From positions 928 to 64,927 of the forward strand of contig MIAY01000025.1 in assembly GCA_001829315.1 (NCBI GenBank): DNA of 64,000 nt. Direction: 5' to 3'. Source of the stretch: Spirochaetes bacterium GWE1_32_154. GTDB taxonomy: Bacteria > Spirochaetota > GWE2-31-10. Shown here piece after piece: positions 45,747-55,078 of the stretch; the first letter of the stretch is position 1, and every line of letters begins with the position of its first letter. Below the pieces are notes generated by a model. It worked only from the letters and a program-made list of their open reading frames with translations, was not told the origin of the DNA and made no database searches. A program made the position numbers and the translations under genes.

Positions 45747-46364
45747 ATGTCAACAGGAAAAATATGTATAATTATAATGATTTTTTCAGCGGGTTCTTTG
45801 TTTGCTACCGGTGGAAACAATGGTCAGAATGGTGATGGGGCAAGTGGAACAGACCCGATGCAGAAGAAATCCGGTGAAATATCCGGTAATGGAACCCAAA
45901 CCCGGTTAAGGGATGGCAGTGGCTTAGGAAGTTTGGAACAGCGAAAACAGCAAAATCGTACCGGAAGATTGAGCCCTGGTGTAAAATCAAGCCGGAAATG
46001 TATAAATGAAGGTGTTATTCTAACTAAAAAGATTCGTGAACTTTCAGTTACTACCAAGAAACAGGCTGTAACAGAAGATCAGATAATTCAACTTCAAAGT
46101 GTTATGAGTGAACTTGAAAATACACATAATGCACTTATAGAAGAACTAAGTGATACGGGTAATACGACATTTTCAAACAAACTAAAAAATATAGCGGAGT
46201 TAAAAAGCCAGTTATCAGTATCAATAAATCAGATGAAAATAAACAGTGAAATACCATCAGATAAAGTAACCTGGGAAAAAATGAAGGATATGGAAAAATA
46301 CTCGGAAGAACTCACTCGCCATTATCGGGCAATTGAGTGGGAATTGCAGTCAGGGGACAATTAG
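45747..46364 (+). CDS. Secreted Gly-rich coiled-coil protein, paralogue B
   Basis: About 205 residues. GGAGG lies five nt before ATG 45747; the frame start at TTG 45735 overlaps the site and is rejected. Signal peptide MSTGKICIIIMIFSAGSLFA, then Gly/Asn-rich segment (TGGNNGQNGDGASG), PMQKKSG similar to MMQKGSD in paralogue A, one Cys (RKCINEG), and a helical coiled-coil C-terminus ending RHYRAIEWELQSGDN, matching EYRAMEWIL of paralogue A. Gene duplication followed by divergence is the simplest explanation. Likely exported; followed by a barrel protein gene 29 bp on. Confidence 0.85.
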   Translation: MSTGKICIIIMIFSAGSLFATGGNNGQNGDGASGTDPMQKKSGEISGNGTQTRLRDGSGLGSLEQRKQQNRTGRLSPGVKSSRKCINEGVILTKKIRELSVTTKKQAVTEDQIIQLQSVMSELENTHNALIEELSDTGNTTFSNKLKNIAELKSQLSVSINQMKINSEIPSDKVTWEKMKDMEKYSEELTRHYRAIEWELQSGDN

Positions 46365-46393
46365 AAACATCACTACCATTATGGAGGACAATT

Positions 46394-47368
46394 ATGCTTA
46401 ATCACGAAAATGGCATTGAATATAAAAATACAGATGGAAATAAGTCTGTGAATATAAAATGTACAGACATTAAAACGAAACTGATGGTAATTATAACAAC
46501 GTTACTGATATTGGTAACGGTACTAAATGCCGAAGAAAAAAAATTACCTGTAAAACTTGATTTTTCTGCAGGCCATTTATTCACGTATGGTACTGTGGGT
46601 AATCAAACCAATGAAATGTATAGTGCGATTGAAATGGCTTTTAATCTTTCTGTTCCTGTATCATTTTATAAATTTTCATTATTTGCTAATGATTACTTTG
46701 AAAGTGATTTTAATGTATTAAATGATTCGCTTAATGACGGAGTTACCGACCCTGCATTGATAGTTCAGAAAATTCTTTTCAACAGAATGACATTCGGTAT
46801 TGGTAATCGTTTTAGAATAGGCAGAGCAGTAGATATCAGTGCAGATTTTTCGACAGATATAAATATTCTTTTTACCGGGAATACAAGTTTTTCTTTTTAT
46901 CCGTCATTGGGATTAAAGGGAGATTATGTCAGCGGATTTTACTGGAGTATTCAGGGTGTTTTTACCGGATATTTATCATTAAACCCTGAGTTGTATCAGT
47001 TTAACCCGGAGGGAGTTCTTAATGCAGGCTATGAATTTTTCAGAACCTATGGTCCTGTAAACTTTAAATTTGGCCTGGATTCAGTTAATACAATTGCATA
47101 TTCTATTGATACAAAACTGATAAGTTCAACGATGAAACATGGACTTTACATTCTTTATAAAGGACTTTATGCATATACAGGTTTTGTAAATACTATTGAT
47201 TATTATCAGACAACCGGTATTTTATATTCAGAAACAGGGGTAAATATATCAATAGATTACTTTTATAAGTTTATTACAGTGTATACGGAATATACCGGTG
47301 TGTTAACTTCAAATGAGTTATGGAAGAATACAATCACCGCTGGTTTTAAATTTTCAGTAGGCAGGTAG
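46394..47368 (+). CDS. Predicted outer-membrane beta-barrel protein
   Basis: About 324 residues from ATG 46394 with GGAGG six nt upstream; a longer frame opens at 46337 inside the previous gene. The signal peptide has an unusually long n-region (~32 residues) before TKLMVIITTLLILVTVLNA. The mature protein is rich in alternating aromatic/hydrophobic strands (for example SFYPSLGLKGDYVSGFYWSI) and ends in TAGFKFSVGR, the pattern of an outer-membrane barrel with an aromatic-rich C-terminal strand. Function unknown. It shares the transcript with the Gly-rich paralogue B, so the three exported proteins may act together. Confidence 0.78.
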   Translation: MLNHENGIEYKNTDGNKSVNIKCTDIKTKLMVIITTLLILVTVLNAEEKKLPVKLDFSAGHLFTYGTVGNQTNEMYSAIEMAFNLSVPVSFYKFSLFANDYFESDFNVLNDSLNDGVTDPALIVQKILFNRMTFGIGNRFRIGRAVDISADFSTDINILFTGNTSFSFYPSLGLKGDYVSGFYWSIQGVFTGYLSLNPELYQFNPEGVLNAGYEFFRTYGPVNFKFGLDSVNTIAYSIDTKLISSTMKHGLYILYKGLYAYTGFVNTIDYYQTTGILYSETGVNISIDYFYKFITVYTEYTGVLTSNELWKNTITAGFKFSVGR

Positions 47369-47400
47369 AATATTCCTTATAAAATAAAAGTTTGAATATA

Positions 47401-47520
47401 GAGCCTCTTGTAAAATTCAAGAGTACTTGATGAAAAAAAGTGTACTTTTTTTATGCTTACGGCAATACGCAATATAATTGCGTTAGAGGTAGCTTCTTGC
47501 AAAAATTCGAGATAAAAAGT
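47401..47520 (+). repeat. Dispersed hairpin repeat, composite copy F
   Basis: GAGCCTCTTGTAAAATTCAAG, the A/T hairpin (GATGAAAAAAAGTG...CTTTTTTTATGC), the AATACGCAATATAATTGCGTT hairpin, TAGAGGTAGCTTCTTGC and the AAAATTCGAGATAAAAAG core. The final arm is degraded. It occupies most of the space between the barrel gene and the PAS kinase. Confidence 0.82.
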
Positions 47521-47535
47521 TAATTTCTGGCGATA

Positions 47536-47563
47536 TTGACTTATACTGATTTTATTGTATAAT
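47536..47563 (+). promoter_or_regulatory. Promoter of the PAS kinase gene
   Basis: TTGACT (47536-47541), 16-bp spacer, TATAAT (47558-47563), with a leader of ~13 nt that contains CGGAG before ATG 47583. Confidence 0.7.
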
Positions 47564-47582
47564 AAATTCGGAGTGCTGTAAA

Positions 47583-49904
47583 ATGTTTCACTCTTTATCG
47601 TTAAGAAAATTAATTATATTTCCATTTATAATCATAACTACAGCTACTGTCGTGATTACGTCGTCGCTGATACTTACACAATCGATGAAGTCAATTGCAC
47701 AGAGTGTCAACGAGCTGACTGCTGAAACAGGGTTTGAAATAGAATCACATATTAATTCAATTCTTAATACCCCTGTACTGGTCAATAATATAAACCTCAC
47801 TGCAATGAAAAAAGAACTCTATTCCATAGAAAATAGAAAAGAACGTGACAGACATTTTACCGGTCAGCTTTTATTGTTTCCCGATATTATCATGGATTTT
47901 TTTGGTACGCCGGAAGGTGCATTTTACGGGGCTCGAAGAACTAATGTACAAAATATTGAAGTCGTGGTTAATGACAGGTCGACTTCTGGAAGCTCGGTGT
48001 ATTATGCAACCAACGATGACGGTGATCATACGATTCAGACGGCTGTTTTTCCCGATTTTGACTGTCGAACCCGCCCCTGGTATACACTTGCTGAGCAAAC
48101 AGGAAAACCGGTATTCACCGGTGTTTATAAACACTTTGTATTCAATGATTTAACCATTACCGCTTCATTGCCTTATTACCGGAATGATAAACTCGAAGGC
48201 ATTTTCGGTTCAGACATTCTATTAGGTTCATTAAACAGAACGTTGAAAGAATTAAACCGTAATACAAAAACCATACTTTTTATTACAGAGAAAGACTCGG
48301 GGTATCTTATCGCAAATTCTTTCGGAGCTGATAATTTTCGTATTTCAGCAGATGGTATACAGAGGCTTTATCCAGTGGATATTTTGCCATTAGCAGCTTC
48401 AAAAGCATACCGGACACAAAAATTCTCAGGTTTTTTTGAAGGAACGCGGGTTATAACGAGAGAAAATCTTCAATGGAATATACACCTTTTAATACCGAGA
48501 TCATTTTATTATGACAGAATATACAAAAGTATAATCATAACTGTTATTATATGTCTTATTGTTCTGGCTCTTTCACTAGTATCAGGTTTTATTATCACAA
48601 AAGCGATAACAAAACCCATTATAGAACTTGCTTCATATTCAAAAAAAATCGCTGATGGTCAATGGGATATTCCGCCGTCGGGAATAACAGGAACATCTGA
48701 AATAGTAAATCTTAGCAGGGCATTTGAAACAATGAAAGAAGCCATCAGGTATAACATTAACAACCTTGAAAGTCTTGTTGAGCAGAAAGCTGCTTTGATT
48801 ATGGCAGAACGGGAACAACTTGAGTCTCTTTTTGACGGGATTCCTGAACCGATTTTTGTATCTGACAGAAATACGTATGAAATAATTTACAGTAACAAAG
48901 CATTCCGGGACGCTTTCGGATTTGAATCATATAAAAAACACTGTTTCAAGGTAGTGCACAATAAAATTAAACCATGTGACTTTTGCACTAATGACATTCT
49001 AATGTCATCAAATGCCCCATATTACTGGCAAGGTTATAATGAGCATGTGAAAAAACATTATTATTACATAGAACGTGCAATTAATTGGTATGGACATGAA
49101 GAAGCTCGATTTCAACTTGGCATTGATATAACTAAACTGAAAGAAACCGAAGAACAATTAATTAAGAATAAAGCAGAACTTGTTGAACTTAATGCGGTTA
49201 AAGACAGGTTTTTTTCGATTATTGCCCACGATTTGAAAAATCCTTTTAATGCAATACTCGGTTTTACTGAACATCTTTTGGCATCATGGTCAGATCATAA
49301 ATATTCGGAAAATCTTGATTTTATTAAAATAATACATAATTCAGCAGAGAGTGCATATAAACTTCTTGAAAATCTTCTTGAATGGTCGAGAAGTCAGACA
49401 GGAAAGATCGCTTTTAAACCGGAATGTTTAAATATATCAGAGGTCGTATCCATATCAAGCGGTGTTTTATGCAGTCAGGCACAACAGAAAAACATTGAGA
49501 TACGATCCGAAATAAATGACGAACTCACTGTTTATGGTGATAAAAATATGCTTAGCACGGTACTGCGTAATCTGATCAGCAATGCGATAAAATTTACTCA
49601 TTCCGGTGGTATTGTAACTGTCCGCGGGGTAAAAAATCAAACACATATTACATTGTTCATTACTGATAACGGAATAGGAATTCCGCCGGAGATTCTTGAT
49701 AAATTATTTAAAATCAACGAAAAAACATCAAGAACAGGAACTGCTGATGAAACAGGAACCGGACTCGGATTGTTACTATGTAAAGATTTTATTGATAAAC
49801 ATAATGGAACAATTCAGGTTGAAAGCGAACCGGGAAAGGGAAGTTCGTTTATAATCACGTTTCCTGTATATAATAATGGTGATGCAAAGTTGCAACTCAA
49901 GTAA
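47583..49904 (+). CDS. Membrane sensor kinase: dCache-HAMP-PAS-HisKA
   Basis: A 773-residue orthodox kinase. Membrane segment ~10-30, large extracytoplasmic dCache-like sensor (to ~318, with DCRTRPWYTLAEQTGKPVFTGVY), second segment ~320-342, HAMP, PAS (~410-520) containing CDFC, HisKA with phosphoacceptor in IIAHDLKNPFNAILGF, and HATPase (LISNAIKFTH, DNGIGI, GTGLGLLL). No response-regulator gene is adjacent, so it is an orphan kinase. CGGAG lies before ATG 47583. Confidence 0.92.
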   Translation: MFHSLSLRKLIIFPFIIITTATVVITSSLILTQSMKSIAQSVNELTAETGFEIESHINSILNTPVLVNNINLTAMKKELYSIENRKERDRHFTGQLLLFPDIIMDFFGTPEGAFYGARRTNVQNIEVVVNDRSTSGSSVYYATNDDGDHTIQTAVFPDFDCRTRPWYTLAEQTGKPVFTGVYKHFVFNDLTITASLPYYRNDKLEGIFGSDILLGSLNRTLKELNRNTKTILFITEKDSGYLIANSFGADNFRISADGIQRLYPVDILPLAASKAYRTQKFSGFFEGTRVITRENLQWNIHLLIPRSFYYDRIYKSIIITVIICLIVLALSLVSGFIITKAITKPIIELASYSKKIADGQWDIPPSGITGTSEIVNLSRAFETMKEAIRYNINNLESLVEQKAALIMAEREQLESLFDGIPEPIFVSDRNTYEIIYSNKAFRDAFGFESYKKHCFKVVHNKIKPCDFCTNDILMSSNAPYYWQGYNEHVKKHYYYIERAINWYGHEEARFQLGIDITKLKETEEQLIKNKAELVELNAVKDRFFSIIAHDLKNPFNAILGFTEHLLASWSDHKYSENLDFIKIIHNSAESAYKLLENLLEWSRSQTGKIAFKPECLNISEVVSISSGVLCSQAQQKNIEIRSEINDELTVYGDKNMLSTVLRNLISNAIKFTHSGGIVTVRGVKNQTHITLFITDNGIGIPPEILDKLFKINEKTSRTGTADETGTGLGLLLCKDFIDKHNGTIQVESEPGKGSSFIITFPVYNNGDAKLQLK

Positions 49905-49978
49905 AAATAATTATTACTTAATCAAATCTTAACATTCAGTTGGTACGATAATCGCAATTTACTATTCAGGAGAAAATC

Positions 49979-50410
49979 ATGAGTAACAAAACGAATGTTT
50001 TATTTGTTTGTGTGCATAATTCCGCACGAAGCCAGATGGCGGAAGCTTTTTTGAATTCATTGGGAGCTGATCGTTTTCATGCAGAAAGTGCCGGTCTGGA
50101 ACCGGGGGCGCTTAATACATATGTTGTTAAGGTAATGAATGACGAGGGTTTTGATATTTCAGAAAATGACACAAAAAGTGTATTTGAACTGCTAAAAAAG
50201 AACAAACATTTTGATTTTGTTGTAACAGTATGTGACGAAGCAAATTCTGAACGATGCCCGATATTTCCGGGATCGGCTACCAGAATGCTTTGGAGTTTTC
50301 CTGATCCGTCTTCATTTAAAGGAAGCGATGAAGAAATACTTAAAAAAGTATTTGAAGTCAAAGAGCAGATAAAAGCGCGTATAAAACAATTTGTAAAAGA
50401 GACAATATAG
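49979..50410 (+). CDS. arsC: Arsenate reductase, thioredoxin-coupled type
   Basis: A 143-residue low-molecular-weight phosphatase-fold enzyme. The P-loop is CVHNSARS (Cx5R) and a Cys pair lies in VCDEANSERCP, in the position of the redox Cys residues that make S. aureus-type ArsC an arsenate reductase coupled to thioredoxin. DPSSF follows as the conserved Asp-Pro. It reduces As(V) to As(III). No efflux pump gene (arsB/acr3) is next to it. AGGAG precedes ATG 49979, with a TTGGTA-17-TATTCA promoter at 49940-49968. Confidence 0.9.
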   Translation: MSNKTNVLFVCVHNSARSQMAEAFLNSLGADRFHAESAGLEPGALNTYVVKVMNDEGFDISENDTKSVFELLKKNKHFDFVVTVCDEANSERCPIFPGSATRMLWSFPDPSSFKGSDEEILKKVFEVKEQIKARIKQFVKETI

Positions 50411-50425
50411 AGGTATTTAAAATTA

Positions 50426-50463
50426 TAACCATTGTATCGTTAAAATAACAAATACAATGGTTA
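50426..50463. terminator. Hairpin between convergent arsC and glycosidase genes
   Basis: Perfect 12-bp stem TAACCATTGTAT / ATACAATGGTTA around a 14-bp loop, with A/T-rich flanks but only short T runs; likely the shared terminator. Confidence 0.65.
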
Positions 50464-50476
50464 CAAATCAAAAAAA

Positions 50477-52696
50477 CTAAAACAGTTCAACTTTACCTTT
50501 CATATCATTCACTGTAAATGTTTTAACCATAAAATTACCGTCTTTAACCCAACCTGAGCCTTTTTTCTCAATTGTTGATGGTATTAAAACCGTGATTTCA
50601 TTAATAGTGGCATTTGATGTGAATGAAAGTGAAGAATTTGAAAGTGTGTAAGTTGTTTCAATAAAATCACCCTTTTTATATCGCTCAGTAACACCATCAT
50701 CATCATACGCTGTAAATACTGAATTACCATTTTCTTGCGGGATAATTATTAATGGGTTTTTATACTTTTTAAATGATACCGGGATAATACTGCCTTCTTT
50801 AACGAAAACAGGGATTTTCTCAATCGTAACCGGTTCTGTAATTGTTGTGCCACCGGTGTATGGTTTCATCGTTTCAAAATCATACCATGTCCCTTCAGGA
50901 AGATACACATCGATTGTACTGTTGAATGCAAGCTCTCCCATAACCGGAGCGACGAGCATAAAATCACCAAACATATACTGTTTATCAATGACATTTTTCG
51001 GCACATTTACATAATTCATAAACATCGGCCGCATTATTGGAAGCCCCGCTCTATACGTTTCACCGGCTAACGAATAAATATACGGCAATAACATATATCG
51101 ATAATCTATATATTTTTTAATAATTGCTGTCGTTTTTTCATCCTTACTCCACGGTTCTCGATCCCCGGTTCCATGTGCTCTGAAAACAGGAGTAAATGCA
51201 CCAAACTGATACCATCGCGTCATAAGTTCAGGCGAACTGTATTCAGGGACAAATCCGCCGACATCACTGCCCCAGTAACTGAAACCGGAAAGTCCGGCAG
51301 ATAAACCCAAAGGTATTTGCTGTTTCAAAGCGTTAAAATTAGCCCCGACATCACCTGTCCAGACTGATACATTATATTTACCGCTTCCCGTGTAGCCTGA
51401 CCGGGATAATATAAAAAGGCGTTTATCGGGAAACTCTTTTTTGACACCGTCATGAATAATTCGTGACCATTCCCGGTTAAAGTAATTATGAAAAAACCGT
51501 TCAGGTATTGTGTTAAACAAAGCGTTTCCCGGAACTTTTTCAGGTTCACCAAGATCAGTCCAGAAACCGTCAATACCGGTTTTAATCATAGCACTGTAAA
51601 TTTCACCGATAGTTTCCTGAACTCCCGGTGAAATCGGATTTATCACCGCTCCATTTGAAGCGCCAAAACACCACCAGTCATGCCATGTCAGCACTTCATT
51701 TTTCTCGTTTAACGCAAAAAAACCTTTGCTTTTAAAATTTTCAAAGTTTTTTGAATCATTCGTAAAAAAAGGTTCTGTTATCGTGATAAGTTTTATTCCA
51801 TTGTCATTGAGATATTTGCTTAAACCAGCCGGATCAGGAAATTTTTCTTTATTCCAGTCAAGATCACCCATTTTGTTAAACCAGTATAAATCAAGAACAA
51901 TTGCGGAAATTGTAATGTTTTCCTTTTTAAATCGTTCAACAACCTGAACAACTTCATCCTGAGTTTTATAACCATATTTCGACTGAATAAAACCAAAAGC
52001 CCATTCAGGAATTAATGACTTCGAATCACCGGTAGTATAAAATGAAGAAACTGCATCTTTATAATCAGTTGCAAGCCGGTAATATGAATCAACCCGGCCG
52101 GTATTAGAGCTATATCGAACTTCTTCATCATCCATGGTTTTAGGAAAACGCAAACTGTCAAAACCGGCTGCATTATAATACACGCTATCCATTGCATCCG
52201 AAATATAAAACGGAATATACATGTAGGTCTGATCTCCATACGACGGTGTGTGACTGATATTAAATCTTCCGCCTTTCAAATCGGTTGTTTTAGATGATTG
52301 CCCCATACCGTAAAATGACGTTGCTTTTGAATAGTCTCTGTATTCTTCAAGTTCTTTCTTATTGAAAACTTCAAATCGTGAACTGTATTTTTCTTCACCG
52401 TTAATTAATAATGTATAGCCGTCTTTTAATGGTTTAATTGTGCAATTTCCATACACGTAATTACCATTTCCATCCTTTGTAAATGTACCTTCCACCGGGA
52501 TTTCAAGTTTTAAATCATCATCATACGAGATGTGACCCGGTAAAAAAGCATTAACCCTAATGTTGTTTTCTTTATGAGCGGTAAGATGGAAAATAATACC
52601 TGATCTGGTAAAATAAACATCATCTTTTCCAAGTTTTACATTACTTGAGCATGATGTGAAAACGATAAAAAATAGAAATAACCTTGCAAATTTCAT
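50477..52696 (-). CDS. GH31 alpha-glucosidase/xylosidase-type lipoprotein
   Basis: A 739-residue glycoside hydrolase family 31 protein. Lipoprotein signal MKFARLFLFFIVFTSC, N-terminal beta domain, (beta/alpha)8 barrel with nucleophile Asp in DGFWTDLGEPE and acid/base Asp in SVWTGDVGA, then C-terminal beta domains. Also typical are WAFGFIQSKYGY and GFVPEYSSPELMTRWYQFGAF. GH31 enzymes release terminal alpha-glucose, xylose or sulfoquinovose; the exact sugar cannot be read here. Acts outside the cytoplasm. It overlaps the upstream PLP-enzyme gene by four bases (ATGA). Confidence 0.92.
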   Translation of the reverse strand: MKFARLFLFFIVFTSCSSNVKLGKDDVYFTRSGIIFHLTAHKENNIRVNAFLPGHISYDDDLKLEIPVEGTFTKDGNGNYVYGNCTIKPLKDGYTLLINGEEKYSSRFEVFNKKELEEYRDYSKATSFYGMGQSSKTTDLKGGRFNISHTPSYGDQTYMYIPFYISDAMDSVYYNAAGFDSLRFPKTMDDEEVRYSSNTGRVDSYYRLATDYKDAVSSFYTTGDSKSLIPEWAFGFIQSKYGYKTQDEVVQVVERFKKENITISAIVLDLYWFNKMGDLDWNKEKFPDPAGLSKYLNDNGIKLITITEPFFTNDSKNFENFKSKGFFALNEKNEVLTWHDWWCFGASNGAVINPISPGVQETIGEIYSAMIKTGIDGFWTDLGEPEKVPGNALFNTIPERFFHNYFNREWSRIIHDGVKKEFPDKRLFILSRSGYTGSGKYNVSVWTGDVGANFNALKQQIPLGLSAGLSGFSYWGSDVGGFVPEYSSPELMTRWYQFGAFTPVFRAHGTGDREPWSKDEKTTAIIKKYIDYRYMLLPYIYSLAGETYRAGLPIMRPMFMNYVNVPKNVIDKQYMFGDFMLVAPVMGELAFNSTIDVYLPEGTWYDFETMKPYTGGTTITEPVTIEKIPVFVKEGSIIPVSFKKYKNPLIIIPQENGNSVFTAYDDDGVTERYKKGDFIETTYTLSNSSLSFTSNATINEITVLIPSTIEKKGSGWVKDGNFMVKTFTVNDMKGKVELF

Positions 52697-53979
52697 TGTA
52701 AATCCTCCATTGTATTTTGTAGTGCCGTATCAATTTCAGTAATAAGATCATCAACATTTTCTATACCAACTGAAAGCCTTATAAATTCATCACTTAATCC
52801 GGCTTTTATTCTTTGTTCAGGGTTCATATTTCGATGCGTTGTACTCGCAGGATGTATGACAAGTGTTTTTGTGTCACCAATATTTGTCGTGTGAGACAGT
52901 AACTTTACTGAATTAATAAACTTTTTGCACGCTTCATATCCGCCCTTAATTTCAAAACCGATCATTGCTCCATAGTATTTTCGTAAAACTTCACCCGCCG
53001 TTGTATGGGATGTGTGATTTTCCATTCCCGGATAACACACTGTTTTAATAGCCGGATGTTTTGAGAGAAAACCGGCAATTTTTTGTGCATTTTCACAATG
53101 TCTTTCCATTCGTACATGAAAACTTTCCAAACCGTGAATTAACATGTATGCGTGAAAAGGCGCCATACAACCACCGGTATTCATGAGCACTTTTCCTCTG
53201 AGCCTGGTAAGAAATGCTTTTTTACCAAATGTTTCAACAAATGATTTACCGCCCGGTGCTTCTTCATGTAAAAGAGGGTATTTGTCTTTATCGAATGTGA
53301 ATGTTCCGCAATCGACTACGGCACCACCGACTATTGCTCCGTGTCCTTCCATATATTTTGTGCATGAATGAAGTATGAAGTCAGCCCCGAAGTCTATCGG
53401 ATTACAGAGAAACGGTGTTGCGATTGTATTATCAACAGCAAGCGGGATAGTAAACTTTTTACATATCGTAGCAATTTTCTTTATATCTGGCACGATCAAA
53501 GCAGGGTTTGCCAGGTTTTCAATGAGTATTAGTTTCGTTTCTTTCGTTATTAATTTCTCAAGTGTTTCAGGTTTTTCCGGGTCAAAAAAAACAGTTGTAA
53601 TACCAAGATTAGGAAGTGTATCATTGAGTAAACCGGAAGTTCCGCCGTAAATATAATTACTTGCAATTATGCAATCACCACTTTTCAAAAAATTCAGTAT
53701 AAAACCTGTTATTGCTGCCATACCCGAAGCAAAACATACAGCACCTGAACTTTTTTCAAGCAGTGCAATTCTACCCTCAGCTTCTTTAACTGTCGGGTTA
53801 TCGATTCGCATATAAATATGACCTTCTTCATTGAATGAAAAAAGATCTGCAGCATGATCGACGGAGTCATAGACAAAAGCAGAACTTTGAAAAAGCGGTA
53901 CTGCACGGGATTTATTAAATTTATACGGATTATAAGTGCCATGAACACAGTTTGTTTCAAAACTATACTTTTCATTCAT
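52693..53979 (-). CDS. PLP-dependent O-acetylhomoserine sulfhydrylase/Met gamma-lyase family enzyme
   Basis: About 428 residues from ATG 53979 (MNEKYSFETNCVHGTYNP), seven nt after AAGGAG; the longer frame to 54054 has no support. Cys/Met metabolism PLP family: YGGTSGLLNDTL, DNTIATPFLCNP, the PLP-binding Lys in HSCTKYMEGHGAIVGG, and C-terminal TLVIHPASTTHRNM. Overall closest in look to MetY, which makes homocysteine from O-acetylhomoserine and sulfide, though Met gamma-lyase cannot be excluded. Its last bases overlap the glycosidase start, so the two are translationally coupled despite unrelated chemistry. Confidence 0.88.
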   Translation of the reverse strand: MNEKYSFETNCVHGTYNPYKFNKSRAVPLFQSSAFVYDSVDHAADLFSFNEEGHIYMRIDNPTVKEAEGRIALLEKSSGAVCFASGMAAITGFILNFLKSGDCIIASNYIYGGTSGLLNDTLPNLGITTVFFDPEKPETLEKLITKETKLILIENLANPALIVPDIKKIATICKKFTIPLAVDNTIATPFLCNPIDFGADFILHSCTKYMEGHGAIVGGAVVDCGTFTFDKDKYPLLHEEAPGGKSFVETFGKKAFLTRLRGKVLMNTGGCMAPFHAYMLIHGLESFHVRMERHCENAQKIAGFLSKHPAIKTVCYPGMENHTSHTTAGEVLRKYYGAMIGFEIKGGYEACKKFINSVKLLSHTTNIGDTKTLVIHPASTTHRNMNPEQRIKAGLSDEFIRLSVGIENVDDLITEIDTALQNTMEDLQ

Positions 53980-54235
53980 ACAAAAACTCCTTGAAATCGA
54001 TTTTAATGTTTTGGATGAAAAAAGTCTATTAAAAATACAAAAAAATAATCTCACTTTGAACAGATCTATACATAAAGAAGATTTTCTTTGTCTATTGAAA
54101 AGTAAGTTCCGTTGTGATAGTATTGATTTTTTAAAGCCTTTAGTATTTCTTTACTGATAAAATGTGAGTATACCCGCTCTTGGTGTGATTTCTACATAAA
54201 CCGTAACAAATTTTTAAGTTGTTTGATGTCTTATT

Positions 54236-54574
54236 TTACATAACATGATAAATATTTATTTCATTTTGAAGAGCCTTTTCTACAAATGAATTGATTGAAA
54301 TCTTCAGTTTTTTTGCAGTTATAGCAACTTCTTTATGAAGTTCTGGAGATAATCTTAAATTAAATTTTCCGGAATAAGGTTTTTCAGGATTTATACCATC
54401 CTTTTCACACCATTCAAGATAATCATTAATTGAATCTTGAAATGCTTTTTCTATTTCTTCTACAGATGTTCCTTGAAATGTGATCACATCCCTTATATTA
54501 ATAATATCTCCATGAAAAATTTTTGCTTTATCATCAAATTCAACCACACCAATATAACCTTTGTATTCCATCAT
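54236..54574 (-). CDS. hicB: HicB antitoxin
   Basis: A 112-residue HicB: N-terminal partially degraded RNase H-like fold (YKGYIGVVEFDDKAKIFHGDIINIRDVITFQG), then FQDSINDYLEWC, and a C-terminal DNA-binding ribbon-helix-helix-like part (KFNLRLSPELHKEVAITAKKLKISINSFVEKAL). It neutralises HicA and represses its own promoter. It overlaps hicA by four bases. The 256-bp space downstream of it towards the PLP gene shows no further gene. Confidence 0.93.
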   Translation of the reverse strand: MMEYKGYIGVVEFDDKAKIFHGDIINIRDVITFQGTSVEEIEKAFQDSINDYLEWCEKDGINPEKPYSGKFNLRLSPELHKEVAITAKKLKISINSFVEKALQNEINIYHVM

Positions 54575-54825
54575 AATTTTACTCCTGCATTTTCTAAAAA
54601 ACGACGCATTGAAACTACTGCACCTTTGTCAGTTTCTTTTTGCGGATGGGGTCTATGAAAAACGGCTCTTTCTCCGTTTAATTTTATTCGTACTCTTGAC
54701 CCATTACCTTCAGATATTTCTGCTCCAAGTGAAACAAGAAGTGACTCTATATCATTCCATGGTATATTCACTTGAATTGGAATTTTAAATATTTCTGTTA
54801 AAGTTTTTTCTTGTTTTGAATTCAT
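54571..54825 (-). CDS. hicA: HicA toxin (mRNA interferase)
   Basis: An 84-residue HicA. The dsRNA-binding-like fold includes WNDIESLLVSLGAEISEGNGSRVRI, the catalytic His in VFHRPHPQKETDKGAV and the tail VSMRRFLENAGV. HicA cleaves mRNA and slows growth when not bound by HicB. It is the first gene of the pair. The leader is at most a few nt: the -10 box ends nine nt before ATG 54825 and there is no Shine-Dalgarno. Confidence 0.92.
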   Translation of the reverse strand: MNSKQEKTLTEIFKIPIQVNIPWNDIESLLVSLGAEISEGNGSRVRIKLNGERAVFHRPHPQKETDKGAVVSMRRFLENAGVKL

Positions 54826-54834
54826 ATAATTAAA

Positions 54835-54863
54835 ATAGTACTGCTTTTTAGTACTATTGTCAA
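54835..54863 (-). promoter_or_regulatory. hicAB promoter with overlapping palindromic operator
   Basis: On the minus strand: TTGACA (54863-54858), 17-bp spacer, TACTAT (54840-54835). A perfect inverted repeat ATAGTACT-AAAAAGC-AGTACTAT on that strand (54857-54835) spans the spacer and the -10 box, exactly where a HicB-bound operator would block RNA polymerase. Confidence 0.85.
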
Positions 54864-54960
54864 ATAGTATTTCTGAATGCAGACTCCCGGAATAAGATAT
54901 ATTTTATTTTTTTAAACCTTTTTCATTCCATATGTATCTAACTATTAAGATATATTAATA

Positions 54961-55078
54961 AGGCTCTTGCAAAAATCAAGATTACTTGATTTTTGCGTCC
55001 GCCATATGCGATATAATCGCATTAGAGGTAGCCTCATGAAAAAATTTGAGATAAAAAGAGTATTTTTGCAAGAGGCTC
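54961..55078 (+). repeat. Dispersed hairpin repeat, composite copy G
   Basis: AGGCTCTTGCAAAAATCAAG, TACTTGAT, the ATATGCGATATAATCGCAT hairpin, TAGAGGTAGCCTC, then TTTGAGATAAAAAGAGTATTTTTGCAAGAGGCTC. The remaining 225 bp to the next gene are AT-rich; TATAAT at 55282 is a possible -10 box. Confidence 0.82.
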
